A DNA stretch of 64,000 nt from an uncultured Tolumonas sp. (GCF_963556105.2 NZ_OY829944.1:429001-493000), one strand, 5' to 3'. Shown: positions 18,372-28,264, counted from the first letter of the stretch. The notes: generated by a model not told the origin, from the letters alone. A program made the numbers and translations.

Positions 18372-18610
18372 GGCGCCATTCTCCGCCGTTATCTTCACTA
18401 CTGCGCGGCATAAATTAACTGTAGTTTGCCGGAACAATTATTTTTCAGGCTTGTTTTATATCATTGATCTGCCGGAATTCGGTTTAACTATCGTCATTGA
18501 AATGATTTTTCCGAAATGAGGTACGGCTGTAATAATAGATGTGATATCGGCGACTGTCTTTTGTGGGATGACTCTGGTATTTATGCGTCTGTCTTTACAA
18601 GAGGTCTGCT

Positions 18611-18961
18611 GTGCCAAAATCAATTCTGCGTCATTTGCACATAACCGACTGGCAATTACGTCATCCGGAACAATTACCTTATGCACCGCCGAAGGTGAGT
18701 CAAGCGCAGCCCGTTTGCTGGGTGGTGGGGCCATTACCCGAATGGATTGCTGATCTGTGTCTGGTGTTGCCAGTTGCGACTTATCAGCATGTAGCTCATG
18801 CCAGTGATTTACCCGCACCATTAGCGGTGCATGACTGGGTACTGTGGAATGGTGACGACCTCATCCCCGCGCATTTTACTCACACTTATCAGCTTTCATT
18901 CACTTCAGCCGCGTCGGCAAAACAACAACTATGGCATCAGATCTGTCAGTATGAACATTGA
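18611..18961 (+). CDS. holD: DNA polymerase III psi subunit
   Basis: 116 aa. Recognised by its C-terminal signature AKQQLWHQICQYEH, close to the end of E. coli psi, by the N-terminal pattern LRHLHITDWQLRHP, and by its position before rimI as in E. coli. Psi ties chi to the clamp loader and helps contact SSB during replication. The rest of the sequence is divergent, as usual for this subunit. The coding region overlaps rimI by 11 bases. A 121-residue antisense frame over the same DNA is a shadow. Confidence 0.85.
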   Translation: MPKSILRHLHITDWQLRHPEQLPYAPPKVSQAQPVCWVVGPLPEWIADLCLVLPVATYQHVAHASDLPAPLAVHDWVLWNGDDLIPAHFTHTYQLSFTSAASAKQQLWHQICQYEH

Positions 18962-19403
18962 ATTTTTTGTTCCGGAAAAAAGCGACATCCAGTCGTTATA
19001 TGAAATTGAATGCCGGGCCCATGCATACCCGTGGAGCCATCATTTACTGTCATCCAATTTTGGTCAGCGTTACGTCAATGGCGCCATCAAACATCAGCAG
19101 CAAGTCATTGGGTTTTACATTGCCGATCTATTGCTCGATGAAAGCACGCTGATGAATATCTGTATTGATCCGCGTTGGCAGCGACATGGCTTCGGTCAGC
19201 TATTATTAGAACATTATCTGCAACAAACCGCCGAACGGGGCTGCATGCAGTGGTGGTTGGAAGTCCGTGCCTCCAACATCGCGGCGCAAACGCTGTATGA
19301 GAAAAAAGGTTTTCATCAGGTTGGTGTGCGGAAAAACTATTATCAAAACGGAAATGTCAGTGAAGACGCGTTCGTCATGCATAAATATGGCATTGATGAT
19401 TAG
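18951..19403 (+). CDS. rimI: Ribosomal protein bS18 alanine N-acetyltransferase
   Basis: 150 aa GNAT acetyltransferase. The acetyl-CoA loop is visible as DPRWQRHGFGQLLLEHYL, and RASNIAAQTLYEKKGFHQVGVRKNYY is the RimI-type C-terminal part with its catalytic tyrosine region. RimI acetylates the N-terminal alanine of ribosomal protein S18. The start ATG at 18951 overlaps the end of holD, which suggests translational coupling. Confidence 0.93.
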   Translation: MNIEFFVPEKSDIQSLYEIECRAHAYPWSHHLLSSNFGQRYVNGAIKHQQQVIGFYIADLLLDESTLMNICIDPRWQRHGFGQLLLEHYLQQTAERGCMQWWLEVRASNIAAQTLYEKKGFHQVGVRKNYYQNGNVSEDAFVMHKYGIDD

Positions 19404-19415
19404 GACAAACTGCTA

Positions 19416-20312
19416 ATGCGTGAACTGGTCATGATGATCCTGCTGGTGTGTGTCGTTTCGGCGCATGCCGGGTCAGTCTATAAATATGTCGATGCGAAAG
19501 GTATCGTCAGTTATACCGATCAATATGACCGGGCGCAGCCGTTTAACCCGGTTGAAATTGAGATCTGGGAACCGGATCAGGATGCAGTGCAATTGCGCTA
19601 TACCAAAACCGGTAACCTGTATCTGCATAACAGCTTGTATGGTCCGGTCACTGTGACCTTAAAATTGAACCATCAGGATAACCTAATTGCGCATCGTAAT
19701 TTGTTACAGCCGATAGTTGTGCCCGCCAGAACCGAGTTGTTTGTCGATCAGGTGCATTACATGGGGCAGGGGGTATTGGAGTTTGGCTTTCACTTTTCGG
19801 TCGGTACACCGACCGATATTCAGGAAGACCACTCGCTGTTACGTCCGCCGTTTAGTGGCAGTTTTCAAATATCCCAGGCCTTTAATGGTGGTTACAGCCA
19901 TAACTTGCCCGGTAATCGGTATGCAATGGATATATCTATGCCTGTTGGTACGCCCATTCTGGCAGCTAAATCCGGCACGGTGCTTGATATGCGCGACAGC
20001 TTTGATGGCCATAGCACCGATCCGGCGGAGAAAGCTCGCACCAATTACATCCGTATTCTGCATAGTGATGGCACGATGACTTTGTATGCGCATCTGAAAA
20101 CGCATAGTGGAATGGTTCACCCCGGTCAGCATGTTAAAGCGGGTCAGTTATTAGCGTTATCGGGGAATACCGGTTACAGCACCGGACCCCATCTGCATTT
20201 TGCCGTACAACGTAACGATGGTGCGCGATTAGTCTCTATTCCTTTTAATTTACAGGGTATAGTTCCGCAAAAAGGCGTATGGCTGGCTGGCCAGTCGGCA
20301 CAATTGAACTGA
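19416..20312 (+). CDS. Secreted M23 (LytM) peptidase with N-terminal DUF4124
   Basis: 298 aa. A short signal peptide (to about residue 18, ending AHA) is followed by a DUF4124-like segment (VYKYVDAKGIVSYTDQ), a beta-rich middle and a C-terminal peptidase M23 domain. The zinc motif is complete: HNLPGNRYAMD supplies His and Asp, and HLHFAV the HxH pair. It probably cleaves peptidoglycan cross-links in the periplasm or regulates amidases. It lies 12 bp after rimI on the same strand, so it may be read from the holD-rimI transcript. Confidence 0.88.
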   Translation: MRELVMMILLVCVVSAHAGSVYKYVDAKGIVSYTDQYDRAQPFNPVEIEIWEPDQDAVQLRYTKTGNLYLHNSLYGPVTVTLKLNHQDNLIAHRNLLQPIVVPARTELFVDQVHYMGQGVLEFGFHFSVGTPTDIQEDHSLLRPPFSGSFQISQAFNGGYSHNLPGNRYAMDISMPVGTPILAAKSGTVLDMRDSFDGHSTDPAEKARTNYIRILHSDGTMTLYAHLKTHSGMVHPGQHVKAGQLLALSGNTGYSTGPHLHFAVQRNDGARLVSIPFNLQGIVPQKGVWLAGQSAQLN

Positions 20313-20648
20313 ATTCGACGATTAATCTATCGGCATAATCGATATCAGTAATCATATGTTGCGATTAGGTGAGAAAAATGGGGCTTTCATGCCAAATAAT
20401 TCACGTGAAAGGCGTTTTGTGCGTTTTTTTTCATGTTCATAGCAGGTAGAGTATCAGCCCCATTTATTTTCGGGATTGTGCGTAAGCTCTCAGAACTTGG
20501 CCGGTAGACTGAGTCCGCAATTCCTGGAAATAGAACTGAAGATGCAGGTACGTTTTTGTGTTGAAACGTCTACACTATTGCCTGCGAATTTTGAACCGGT
20601 CGCTGTGGGCATTAATGCAGCGTCATTTTTCACTATCAGGGAAAAATC
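20313..20648. other. Intergenic region before pntA
   Basis: 336 bp without a supported gene. It has a possible weak terminator for the peptidase gene (6 bp stem, 20384-20389 with 20406-20411, followed by eight T residues at 20424-20431) and a 10 bp palindrome TTCACGTGAA at 20400-20409. The pntAB promoter must lie here, but I see no strong match. Confidence 0.45.
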
Positions 20649-22181
20649 ATGCAGATTGGAATACCGAGAGAAAGCCTTGCCGGTGAGACGCGGGTCGCTG
20701 CGACTCCGAACACCGTTGAGCAACTAAAAAAACTCGGCTTCGACGTGGTTGTCGAGTCTGGCGCGGGTGCTCTGGCCAGCTTTGATGATGCCGCGTATGT
20801 GGCCGCCGGCGCCAGCGTCGCGGCGTCTGCCGATATTTGGCAGGCCGATATTATTTACAAGGTGAATGCCCCGTCCGATGCTGAAATCGGCCTCATTAAA
20901 GAAGGCGCCACCTTAGTCAGTTTCCTGTGGCCAGCACAAAACCCTGAGCTCGTCGCCAAACTGTCGACTAAAAAAATCAATGTGCTGGCGATGGACATGG
21001 TGCCGCGTATTTCACGTGCGCAGTCGTTGGATGCCTTGTCTTCCATGGCCAACATCGGTGGTTACCGTGCGGTGATTGAAGCTGCCCATTCATTTGGTCG
21101 TTTCTTCACTGGTCAAATCACCGCGGCGGGTAAAGTACCGCCAGCTAAAGTACTGGTGATTGGTGCCGGTGTGGCAGGGTTGGCGGCGATTGGTTCAGCG
21201 CGCTCACTGGGTGCCATTGTGCGTGCCTTTGATACCCGTTTAGAAGTGGCGGAACAAATCGAATCCATGGGTGGCGAGTTCTTAAAACTCGACTTCGGTG
21301 GAGAAGACGGTTCATCGTCTGACGGTTACGCCAAAGTAATGTCCGATGAATTTATCAAAGCGGAAATGGCACTGTTCGCGGAACAAGCCAAAGACGTGGA
21401 TATCATCATCACTACCGCGTTGATCCCAGGCAAACCAGCACCAAAACTCATCACCAAGGAAATGGTTGATTCGATGAAACCGGGCTCGGTGATTGTCGAT
21501 TTGGCAGCGGCGACTGGCGGTAACTGTGAATACACCGTACCGGGTGAATTGGCAGTCACTGATTCGGGTGTGAAAGTAATTGGTTACACCGACCTGCCAG
21601 GTCGTCTGCCAACCCAGTCTTCACAGCTGTATGCGACCAACCTGGTGAACTTAGCCAAACTGTGGTGCAAAGAGAAAGACGGTAACATCAATCTGGATTT
21701 CAACGACGTCGTGTTGCGTAACATGACCGTGGTGCATCAGGGTGAAGTAACCTTCCCGCCACCGGCGATTAGTGTTTCTGCGGCACCGAAACAAGAAGCG
21801 GCCAAACCAGCTGCGGCGAAAGTCGAAGAGAAGAAACCATGTAAGTCGAAAAAATGGCTGGGTGTGGTGGGCTTGGGTCTGTTTGGTCTGTTAGGCCATG
21901 TGGCACCGCCAGAATTCCTGTCGCACTTCACCGTGTTTGTACTGGCCTGTGTGGTCGGTTATTACGTGGTATGGAACGTCAGCCACTCACTGCATACACC
22001 ACTGATGTCGGTGACGAACGCCATTTCCGGCATCATCGTGGTTGGCGCCCTGTTACAGATTGGCAGTGGCTCGGGTCTGGTTTCAGCACTGGCGTTTGTC
22101 GCCGTACTGATTGCCACCATTAACATCGTCGGTGGTTTCACCGTGACTCAGCGCATGCTGAAGATGTTCCGTAAGGGTTAA
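20649..22181 (+). CDS. pntA: NAD(P) transhydrogenase subunit alpha
   Basis: 510 aa, the length of E. coli PntA. The N-terminal NAD(H)-binding domain begins [20 protein letters not shown] and contains the [13 protein letters not shown] dinucleotide motif. A linker rich in Ala, Lys and Pro leads to three or four C-terminal membrane spans. With PntB it forms the proton-translocating transhydrogenase that makes NADPH from NADH at the inner membrane. pntB follows after 11 bases. The subunit itself is intact. Confidence 0.97.
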   Translation: MQIGIPRESLAGETRVAATPNTVEQLKKLGFDVVVESGAGALASFDDAAYVAAGASVAASADIWQADIIYKVNAPSDAEIGLIKEGATLVSFLWPAQNPELVAKLSTKKINVLAMDMVPRISRAQSLDALSSMANIGGYRAVIEAAHSFGRFFTGQITAAGKVPPAKVLVIGAGVAGLAAIGSARSLGAIVRAFDTRLEVAEQIESMGGEFLKLDFGGEDGSSSDGYAKVMSDEFIKAEMALFAEQAKDVDIIITTALIPGKPAPKLITKEMVDSMKPGSVIVDLAAATGGNCEYTVPGELAVTDSGVKVIGYTDLPGRLPTQSSQLYATNLVNLAKLWCKEKDGNINLDFNDVVLRNMTVVHQGEVTFPPPAISVSAAPKQEAAKPAAAKVEEKKPCKSKKWLGVVGLGLFGLLGHVAPPEFLSHFTVFVLACVVGYYVVWNVSHSLHTPLMSVTNAISGIIVVGALLQIGSGSGLVSALAFVAVLIATINIVGGFTVTQRMLKMFRKG

Positions 22182-22192
22182 GGGGAGCTGAC

Positions 22193-23690
22193 ATGTCTCA
22201 AGGTTTAGTAACTGCTTCATACATCGTGGCAGCGGTGCTGTTCATTGCCAGTCTGGCGGGTTTGTCGAAACAGGAAACCGCCAAATACGGTAACTTGTTT
22301 GGTATGACCGGGATGGCGATTGCGCTGGTGGCAACCATTGCCAGCCCAAGCGTGCACGGTGTGGTCTTTATTCTGGTGGCGATGGTCATCGGTGGCGCGA
22401 TTGGTGCACGTTTAGCACTGAAAGTGGAAATGACCCAGATGCCCGAGCTGGTAGCGGTATTGCACAGCTTTGTGGGTTTGGCGGCTGTTTTGGTGGGCTA
22501 TAACAGCTTCATCGAACTGCTGCCGGCGAACGCGGTACAACAACTGGTGTTGCCACTGAACGGTTCACCGGAAGAAATCATGGCGGCAGCACAAGCTGCC
22601 ATCAGCCAGATTGCGCAGCAAACCGCGAATGGTCACGGTCATCTGACTGGTGCCATGCTGAACATCCACCTGACTGAAATCTTCTTAGGGGTGTTCATCG
22701 GTGCGGTCACCTTCACCGGCTCTATCGTGGCGTTTGGTAAATTGCGTGGCACTATCAGCTCAAAACCGCTGAACATTCCACACAAACACAAACTGAATCT
22801 GCTGGCGGCAGTGGCCTCGTTCCTGCTGATGGTGTTCTTCATCAAAGTCGGTGGTTCTACCTTCGCTATCATCGTGATGACCCTGATTGCACTAGCATTC
22901 GGCTGGCATCTGGTGGCCTCTATCGGTGGTGCCGATATGCCAGTAGTCGTGTCTATGCTGAACTCCTACTCCGGTTGGGCAGCAGCTGCGGCAGGCTTTA
23001 TGCTGTCGAACGACCTGCTGATTGTGACCGGTGCGCTGGTTGGTTCGTCAGGTGCTATCCTGTCTTACATCATGTGTAAGGGCGATGAACCGTTCGTTCA
23101 TCTCCGTTATTGCCGGTGGTTTTGGTACTGACGGTGTAGCGTCTTCATCTTCCGAAGAAGAGATGGGTGAATACCGTGAAATGTCACCGGAAGAGGTGGC
23201 TGAGCTGCTGAAGAATTCCAGCTCCGTTATCATCACTCCGGGCTACGGCATGGCGGTGGCACAAGCACAATATCCGGTGGCGGACATCACGCAGAAACTG
23301 CGCGATAAAGGCATCAACGTGCGCTTTGGTATCCACCCGGTGGCCGGTCGTCTGCCAGGGCATATGAACGTCCTGCTGGCGGAAGCGAAAGTGCCTTACG
23401 ATATCGTGCTGGAAATGGACGAAATCAACGAAGACTTCCCAGAAACCGACACTGTACTGGTTATCGGTGCCAACGACACCGTGAACCCGGCGGCGATGGA
23501 AGACCCGGGCAGCCCGATTGCCGGTATGCCGGTGCTGGAAGTGTGGAAAGCACAGAACGTGGTGGTGTTTAAACGCTCGATGAACACCGGTTACGCCGGT
23601 GTGCAGAACCCGTTGTTCTTCAAAGAGAACTCGCACATGTGCTTTGGTGATGCGAAAGCGACCGTAGAAGCGATCCTGAAAGCGCTGTAA
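22193..23690 (+). pseudogene. pntB: NAD(P) transhydrogenase subunit beta, disrupted by a +1 frameshift
   Basis: The reading frame starting at 22193 follows PntB (membrane domain, about eight spans) as far as SYIMCK, then leaves frame at the GGG run 23080-23082 and stops at 23131. The second half ([12 protein letters not shown], then the NADP-binding domain with [39 protein letters not shown] and [10 protein letters not shown]) is intact in the next frame to 23690. Removing one G restores [12 protein letters not shown], the family sequence, and gives a 498-aa protein with a modest insertion near residues 110-150. It may be a sequencing error, a real mutation or, less likely, a slippage site. 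Confidence 0.9.
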
Positions 23691-23712
23691 TAGCACCATC
23701 AGAACGCACAAG

Positions 23713-23738
23713 AGGGAGGCTAACCGGCCTCCCTTTTT
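23713..23738 (+). terminator. Terminator of pntAB
   Basis: A GC-rich 7-8 bp stem (23713-23720 with 23727-23734), 6-nt loop and a run of T, 22 bases after the pntB stop. Confidence 0.92.
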
Positions 23739-23772
23739 ATTGACTATCTTTGTTTATTTTCCATATTACCGC

Positions 23773-23799
23773 TCAAGACTACTGCTGATCTGTCGATAT
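23773..23799 (+). promoter_or_regulatory. Candidate sigma-28 (FliA) promoter of motX
   Basis: TCAAGACT, exactly 11 bases, then GTCGATAT. Against the flagellar consensus TAAAGTTT-N11-GCCGATAA this gives 5/8 and 6/8 matches. It lies 22 bases before the motX start, and Vibrio motX is known to be a late, sigma-28-class gene. Confidence 0.55.
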
Positions 23800-23821
23800 A
23801 CTGAATGCAGGGGGAGTCTAT

Positions 23822-24793
23822 ATGCGTAGTATTTGGATATTAGCGAGTTTACTGGTCAGTACGGCTGTTTATGCAGCACAAGAAGGTGCGGCAAATACAG
23901 CAGCACCGGCGGCTGATCCCGATTATATTCCTCCTAGTACTGCTATCTTTTCTGGTCTTGAAACACCGCAACCACCGGCCGGACCTGTTGCCTCATCAGG
24001 TCAGCGAATGTCTCAATCAATTAATGAAGCACTTAATATTGCACCTAAAGGTAGTGGTCAGGAAGGAAATGCGCCTTCAGGGCCTAAACCTTTGGATGTT
24101 GCACCATTATCAATTCCTGAGTCGCCTGATAAACAACAAGGTGGTATTCCCGCTGGGAGTCCGGCGCTAAAAGCAGATATTCCGGCTGAATTATTACATG
24201 GTTCTGTTTCCAGTAACTCGGCTGTTGCTGATGAGTTACCAGTTATCGAGATATACACACAAGAGGAATTGATTGCTCTTATCAACGACGATAAACATCT
24301 GCATCGCGTAGCAGATATTGATGAATGTCAGTTGGTTAAAGATATAGAGCTGCGCGCCAGAGTCGTCATGATCCCTGCTTACCAATATTTGTGGGGGGAC
24401 ATGTTATTAACGGGGACTTGCACGAAGAAAAATGTCGAGTTAGGTGTTGAATATCTGTGGAAAGCAGCTCAACAAGGCTTGCCTGCTGCGTTAGAGCATT
24501 TGGCGCGTTATTATGCCAAAGGACATTATGTCCAGCGTGACACCCAGCAAGCGGCCATTTTCATGCATGAAGCAGCTGCTCAAGGCTATCTTAAAGCGCA
24601 GATAGGTTGGGTGGATATGCTGGTTAGTGGGTTAGGCAGCCCATTAGATTATGAAGAGGCCTACAGCTGGTTGCATCATTCTGTGATTGCGGACGATAAA
24701 CAGCACAAACAGGCGGCCACTTTACTGGCTCGCTTATCTCGTCGAATGCCACCCAATGTTATTGCGCGGGCAAAAAATTACCGTTGGCAGTAA
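23822..24793 (+). CDS. motX: Sodium-type polar flagellar motor protein MotX, extended N-terminus
   Basis: 323 aa. A signal peptide (to about residue 19) is followed by a proline/alanine-rich, low-complexity segment to about residue 140. The C-terminal 185 residues then match MotX: a CQLV motif, YQYLWGDMLLTGTC, and Sel1-like repeats such as GLPAALEHLARYYAKGHYVQRDTQQA and GSPLDYEEAYSWLHHSVIAD. MotX and MotY form the periplasmic T ring that anchors PomA/PomB stators. Vibrio MotX is about 210 aa and lacks the long linker seen here. GGGGAG precedes the ATG. The stop abuts the convergent ypjD stop with no spacing. Confidence 0.87.
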   Translation: MRSIWILASLLVSTAVYAAQEGAANTAAPAADPDYIPPSTAIFSGLETPQPPAGPVASSGQRMSQSINEALNIAPKGSGQEGNAPSGPKPLDVAPLSIPESPDKQQGGIPAGSPALKADIPAELLHGSVSSNSAVADELPVIEIYTQEELIALINDDKHLHRVADIDECQLVKDIELRARVVMIPAYQYLWGDMLLTGTCTKKNVELGVEYLWKAAQQGLPAALEHLARYYAKGHYVQRDTQQAAIFMHEAAAQGYLKAQIGWVDMLVSGLGSPLDYEEAYSWLHHSVIADDKQHKQAATLLARLSRRMPPNVIARAKNYRWQ

Positions 24794-25579
24794 TTACAGC
24801 ATGCTTTGCAATAACCGACTGCCAAAATAAGCGACCGCTAACAATACATTCCCGGTCAACGTCATGATCACTAAGCGTTGACCGCGCCAACCACGGTAAT
24901 AATGTCCCCATAACAAGGTGGCATAAATACACCAAGCGATAACGGATAAACCGACTTTATCCAGATTACTCGGCGCCAGCATATTATCTAAAAACAAAAA
25001 ACCGCTCGAGATGGATAAAGTCAGTAGCACACTACCAATTTGTAATAATCGAACCAGCTGTTTTTCGATCCGAAGTAGTGGCGGTACGTTATGTAAATTA
25101 AGCTTACGCCGTTGTTTCAGCTGATAATTCAGATAAACCTGCAATAAAGCAAACAGACTGGCAATGCTCATCATGGCATAAGAAAGCAGCGCCAGCGCAA
25201 TGTGGATCACAAGCCCAGGGCGATCCCCTAAACTGGTTAAATAGTGGGAAGGGGTAACCGAATTACTAAATAACAGCACGACCGCAAAAGCATAAGCAAA
25301 CGGTAATAAAATCCAGCTATTTTGTCGCTGGCTGATGATGGTGAGCCCAATATTAATCAATAACGCCACCAGTGATGCGACGTTGATGACACTTAAATTT
25401 TGTACCGATTGCGCCTGAATGATAGTCATCCCCAGCGCGAGCAGATGTAATATGATTGCAGGCCAGGCAACCATTAGCACCAGACGTGGGGTATGTGTTT
25501 GCGTAGTGAAAAACTGCTGCAACACCAATGTGGTGGCAAGCAAATAACAGCCTATGCCCAGTAATGCTACGATCAGCAT
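24794..25579 (-). CDS. ypjD: Inner membrane protein YpjD (CcsA/HemX-like)
   Basis: 261 aa with eight predicted membrane spans, of the cytochrome c assembly protein (CcsA/CcmC-like) family. The conserved part is GLVIHIALALLSYAMMSIASLFALLQVYLNYQLK, with histidines facing the membrane core that in relatives contact heme. It is divergent from ffh, the same neighbourhood as in E. coli. The exact function of YpjD is not established; a role in heme handling or cation export has been suggested for relatives. Confidence 0.85.
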   Translation of the reverse strand: MLIVALLGIGCYLLATTLVLQQFFTTQTHTPRLVLMVAWPAIILHLLALGMTIIQAQSVQNLSVINVASLVALLINIGLTIISQRQNSWILLPFAYAFAVVLLFSNSVTPSHYLTSLGDRPGLVIHIALALLSYAMMSIASLFALLQVYLNYQLKQRRKLNLHNVPPLLRIEKQLVRLLQIGSVLLTLSISSGFLFLDNMLAPSNLDKVGLSVIAWCIYATLLWGHYYRGWRGQRLVIMTLTGNVLLAVAYFGSRLLQSML

Positions 25580-25722
25580 AATTTTTTAAGAGCCATCTAA
25601 AACAAGTGAGCCTGCAGTATAGCCTTCTCTGTATTTTGCAGCCAGATGCATAACATCAATGAGAATTATTGGCGTGATTAAACGCAATTTTGTATACAAC
25701 GCCTGTTCCGCGAATCCCTTTC

Positions 25723-25751
25723 TTTAGTATCTGCAGTGACTTGGCTATAAT
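25723..25751 (+). promoter_or_regulatory. Promoter of ffh
   Basis: TTTAGT (25723-25728), a 17 bp spacer and a perfect TATAAT (25746-25751), 36 bases before the ffh start. Confidence 0.75.
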
Positions 25752-25786
25752 CGGCAACAATTTGGCCATAAGCTGCGGAGCCAGTC

Positions 25787-27160
25787 ATGTTTGAAAATTT
25801 AACCGAGCGTCTATCCGCCACGTTACGCAACATCAGCGGACGTGGGCGTCTGACCGACGACAACATTAAAGATACCCTGCGTGAAGTACGCATGGCTCTG
25901 CTGGAAGCCGATGTTGCGCTGCCTGTCGTTAAGGAATTTGTTAACCGTGTGAAAGAACGCGCGGTTGGCCAAGAGGTCAGTAAGAGCCTAAGCCCGGGTC
26001 AGGCTTTCATCAAGATCGTCCATGGTGAACTGATCTCTGTAATGGGTGAAGCAAACCAAGATCTGGATTTAGCGACCCAACCACCAGCGATTTTATTAAT
26101 GGCGGGTTTGCAGGGGGCAGGTAAAACCACTTCAGTTGCCAAACTGGCTAAACTGCTGACGGAACGCCAAAAGAAAAAAGTGTTAGTGGTTTCTGCCGAC
26201 GTTTATCGCCCTGCAGCGATCAAACAGCTGGAAACATTGGCTAACGATATTGGTGTTGAATTCTTCCCAAGTGACACCAGCCAAACACCATCGCAAATTG
26301 CAGCCGCTGCATTGGACAGCGCCCGTAAGCGCTATTTTGATGTGTTGATTGTCGATACCGCCGGTCGTTTGCATGTCGATAGCGAAATGATGGAAGAGAT
26401 CCAGCTGCTGCATAAACAGCTGAATCCTATCGAAACGCTGTTTGTTGTCGATGCAATGACTGGGCAGGATGCGGCAAATACTGCTAAAGCATTCAGCGAA
26501 GCGTTGCCATTGACCGGTGTGATTTTAACCAAAGCTGATGGTGATGCGCGTGGTGGTGCGGCACTGTCTGTGCGCCATATTACCGGCAAACCGATCAAAT
26601 TTATCGGTATGGGTGAAAAGACCGATGCGCTGGAACCTTTCCACCCCGATCGTATCGCTTCCCGTATTCTCGGTATGGGTGATGTGCTGTCTCTGATCGA
26701 AGAGATGGAACGCAACGTCGACAAAGAAAAAGCCACCAAACTGGCACAAAAAGTCCAGAAAGGGAAAGGCTTCGACCTAGAAGACTTCCGCGAACAGTTG
26801 GTGCAAATGCGCAATATGGGCGGCATGATGAGTATGCTCGACAAGTTGCCCGGTGTTTCTGGTCTGCCAGAGAATGTCAAAGGACAGCTTGATGACAAAC
26901 TCACTGTGCGAATGGAAGCGATCATCAACTCGATGACGAAGGGCGAGCGTCGTAATCCGGATATCATCAAAGGCTCCCGTAAAAAACGTATCGCCATGGG
27001 CTCAGGTACTGAGATCCAGGATGTGAACCGGTTGCTGAAGCAATTTGACCAGATGCAAAAAATGATGAAGAAAGTCGCCGGTAAAGGTGGCTTACGAAAA
27101 ATGATGGGAAATATGAAAAACATGTTACCGCCAGGTGGTTTCGGCCGCGGTGGTTTCTGA
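25787..27160 (+). CDS. ffh: Signal recognition particle protein Ffh
   Basis: 457 aa. The N and G domains contain G1 GLQGAGKTT, the DTAGR motif (VDTAGRLH) and the TKADGDARGG motif. The C-terminal methionine-rich M domain binds 4.5S RNA and signal sequences (MRNMGGMMSMLDKLPG; SGTEIQDVNRLLKQFDQMQKMMKK; MGNMKNMLPPGGF). With FtsY it targets inner-membrane proteins co-translationally. It is monocistronic with its own promoter and a strong terminator. Confidence 0.98.
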   Translation: MFENLTERLSATLRNISGRGRLTDDNIKDTLREVRMALLEADVALPVVKEFVNRVKERAVGQEVSKSLSPGQAFIKIVHGELISVMGEANQDLDLATQPPAILLMAGLQGAGKTTSVAKLAKLLTERQKKKVLVVSADVYRPAAIKQLETLANDIGVEFFPSDTSQTPSQIAAAALDSARKRYFDVLIVDTAGRLHVDSEMMEEIQLLHKQLNPIETLFVVDAMTGQDAANTAKAFSEALPLTGVILTKADGDARGGAALSVRHITGKPIKFIGMGEKTDALEPFHPDRIASRILGMGDVLSLIEEMERNVDKEKATKLAQKVQKGKGFDLEDFREQLVQMRNMGGMMSMLDKLPGVSGLPENVKGQLDDKLTVRMEAIINSMTKGERRNPDIIKGSRKKRIAMGSGTEIQDVNRLLKQFDQMQKMMKKVAGKGGLRKMMGNMKNMLPPGGFGRGGF

Positions 27161-27168
27161 TCTCAGAT

Positions 27169-27197
27169 AGCGGCACATTAAGTGCCGCTTTGTTTTT
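27169..27197 (+). terminator. Terminator of ffh
   Basis: An 8 bp GC-rich stem (27169-27176 with 27182-27189), 5-nt loop and T-rich tail, eight bases after the ffh stop. Confidence 0.92.
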
Positions 27198-27223
27198 CAT
27201 CACATTCAACAAGGTTTTGATTT

Positions 27224-28264
27224 ATGCAGCCCATATCTCCGTTCCCTCTAAAATCATTCAATACGTTTGGCCTCGATGCTCAGGCGAAAATGGGCTTTGT
27301 GCTAAATAATGAAGCGGAACTTGATGCGTTGCGTGGATCTACGTGGTGGTCAGACAGTCAACCGCGATTATTGATCGGTGAGGGCAGTAATATCCTGTTC
27401 ACTGCCGATTTTGATGGGGTGGTTATTGTTAACCGCCTGAAAGGGATCTCGGTGCAGGAAACGGCGGATGCTTGGTTGTTGCATGTTGCAGCCGGTGAAA
27501 ATTGGCCTGCGCTGATCCAGTGGACGTTGCAACACCAGATGCCGGGGATGGAAAATCTGGCGCTGATCCCGGGTACTGTAGGTGCCGCACCAGTACAAAA
27601 TATTGGTGCTTACGGTGTCGAATTCTGTCAGTTCTGTGAATACGTCGATACCTGGCATTTTGCGGATGGCCATCGTCAGCGTTACAGTGCTGCAGCGTGT
27701 CAGTTTGGCTACCGTGACAGCCTGTTTAAGCATGCATTGCATGATCAAGTGATCATTACCGCCGTTGGTTTACGCATTCCAAAACAGTGGCAACCAGTAG
27801 TGGAATACGGTCCACTGAAAGCACTGGGTGCCAATGCGACTGCCGAACAAATCTTCATGACAGTTTGTGAATTACGCCAGAGTAAATTGCCTGATCCGAG
27901 CTTGTTAGGCAATGCAGGTAGTTTCTTTAAAAATCCGGTAGTCAGCGCAACGCAAGCGGCAGCACTTAAACAACTACATCCTGCCATCCCGTGTTTTGCT
28001 GCCGGCGAAGGTCAGAATAAATTGGCTGCTGGTTGGTTGATTGATAAAGCAGGTTTGAAAGGCTTCAGTCTGGGCAATGCAGGTGTTCATCGTGATCAGG
28101 CGTTAGTGTTGGTCAACCTAGGCAATGCCAGTGCAGCTGAAATTCTGCAGTTGGCGAAACACGTTGCCAGCACAGTTAAGCAGCAATTTTCTGTGCAATT
28201 GGAACCAGAAGTTCGCTTTATTGGTAAGTCCGGGGAAATAAATAGCCTGCAGGCAATCCAATGA
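27224..28264 (+). CDS. murB: UDP-N-acetylenolpyruvoylglucosamine reductase
   Basis: 346 aa, type I MurB. This FAD enzyme uses NADPH to reduce the enolpyruvyl group in peptidoglycan precursor synthesis. The FAD-binding region has LIGEGSNILF and LALIPGTVGAAPVQNIGAYG. The active-site motifs are FGYRDSLFK (Arg), LLGNAGSFFKNP (the catalytic serine) and the C-terminal EPEVRFIG (Glu). The stop overlaps the birA start by four bases (ATGA), so the two are translationally coupled, as in enterics. Confidence 0.97.
   Translation: MQPISPFPLKSFNTFGLDAQAKMGFVLNNEAELDALRGSTWWSDSQPRLLIGEGSNILFTADFDGVVIVNRLKGISVQETADAWLLHVAAGENWPALIQWTLQHQMPGMENLALIPGTVGAAPVQNIGAYGVEFCQFCEYVDTWHFADGHRQRYSAAACQFGYRDSLFKHALHDQVIITAVGLRIPKQWQPVVEYGPLKALGANATAEQIFMTVCELRQSKLPDPSLLGNAGSFFKNPVVSATQAAALKQLHPAIPCFAAGEGQNKLAAGWLIDKAGLKGFSLGNAGVHRDQALVLVNLGNASAAEILQLAKHVASTVKQQFSVQLEPEVRFIGKSGEINSLQAIQ

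Noticed and set aside
18456-18821. 121-codon minus-strand frame
   Set aside because: It overlaps holD, which is supported by sequence signature and by its place before rimI; the antisense frame has no recognisable content.
23031-23690. Separate 219-residue gene starting MRWLVRQVL
   Set aside because: Its first 20 residues are out-of-frame PntB membrane sequence; from ISVIAGGFG on it is the second half of pntB. It is one disrupted gene.
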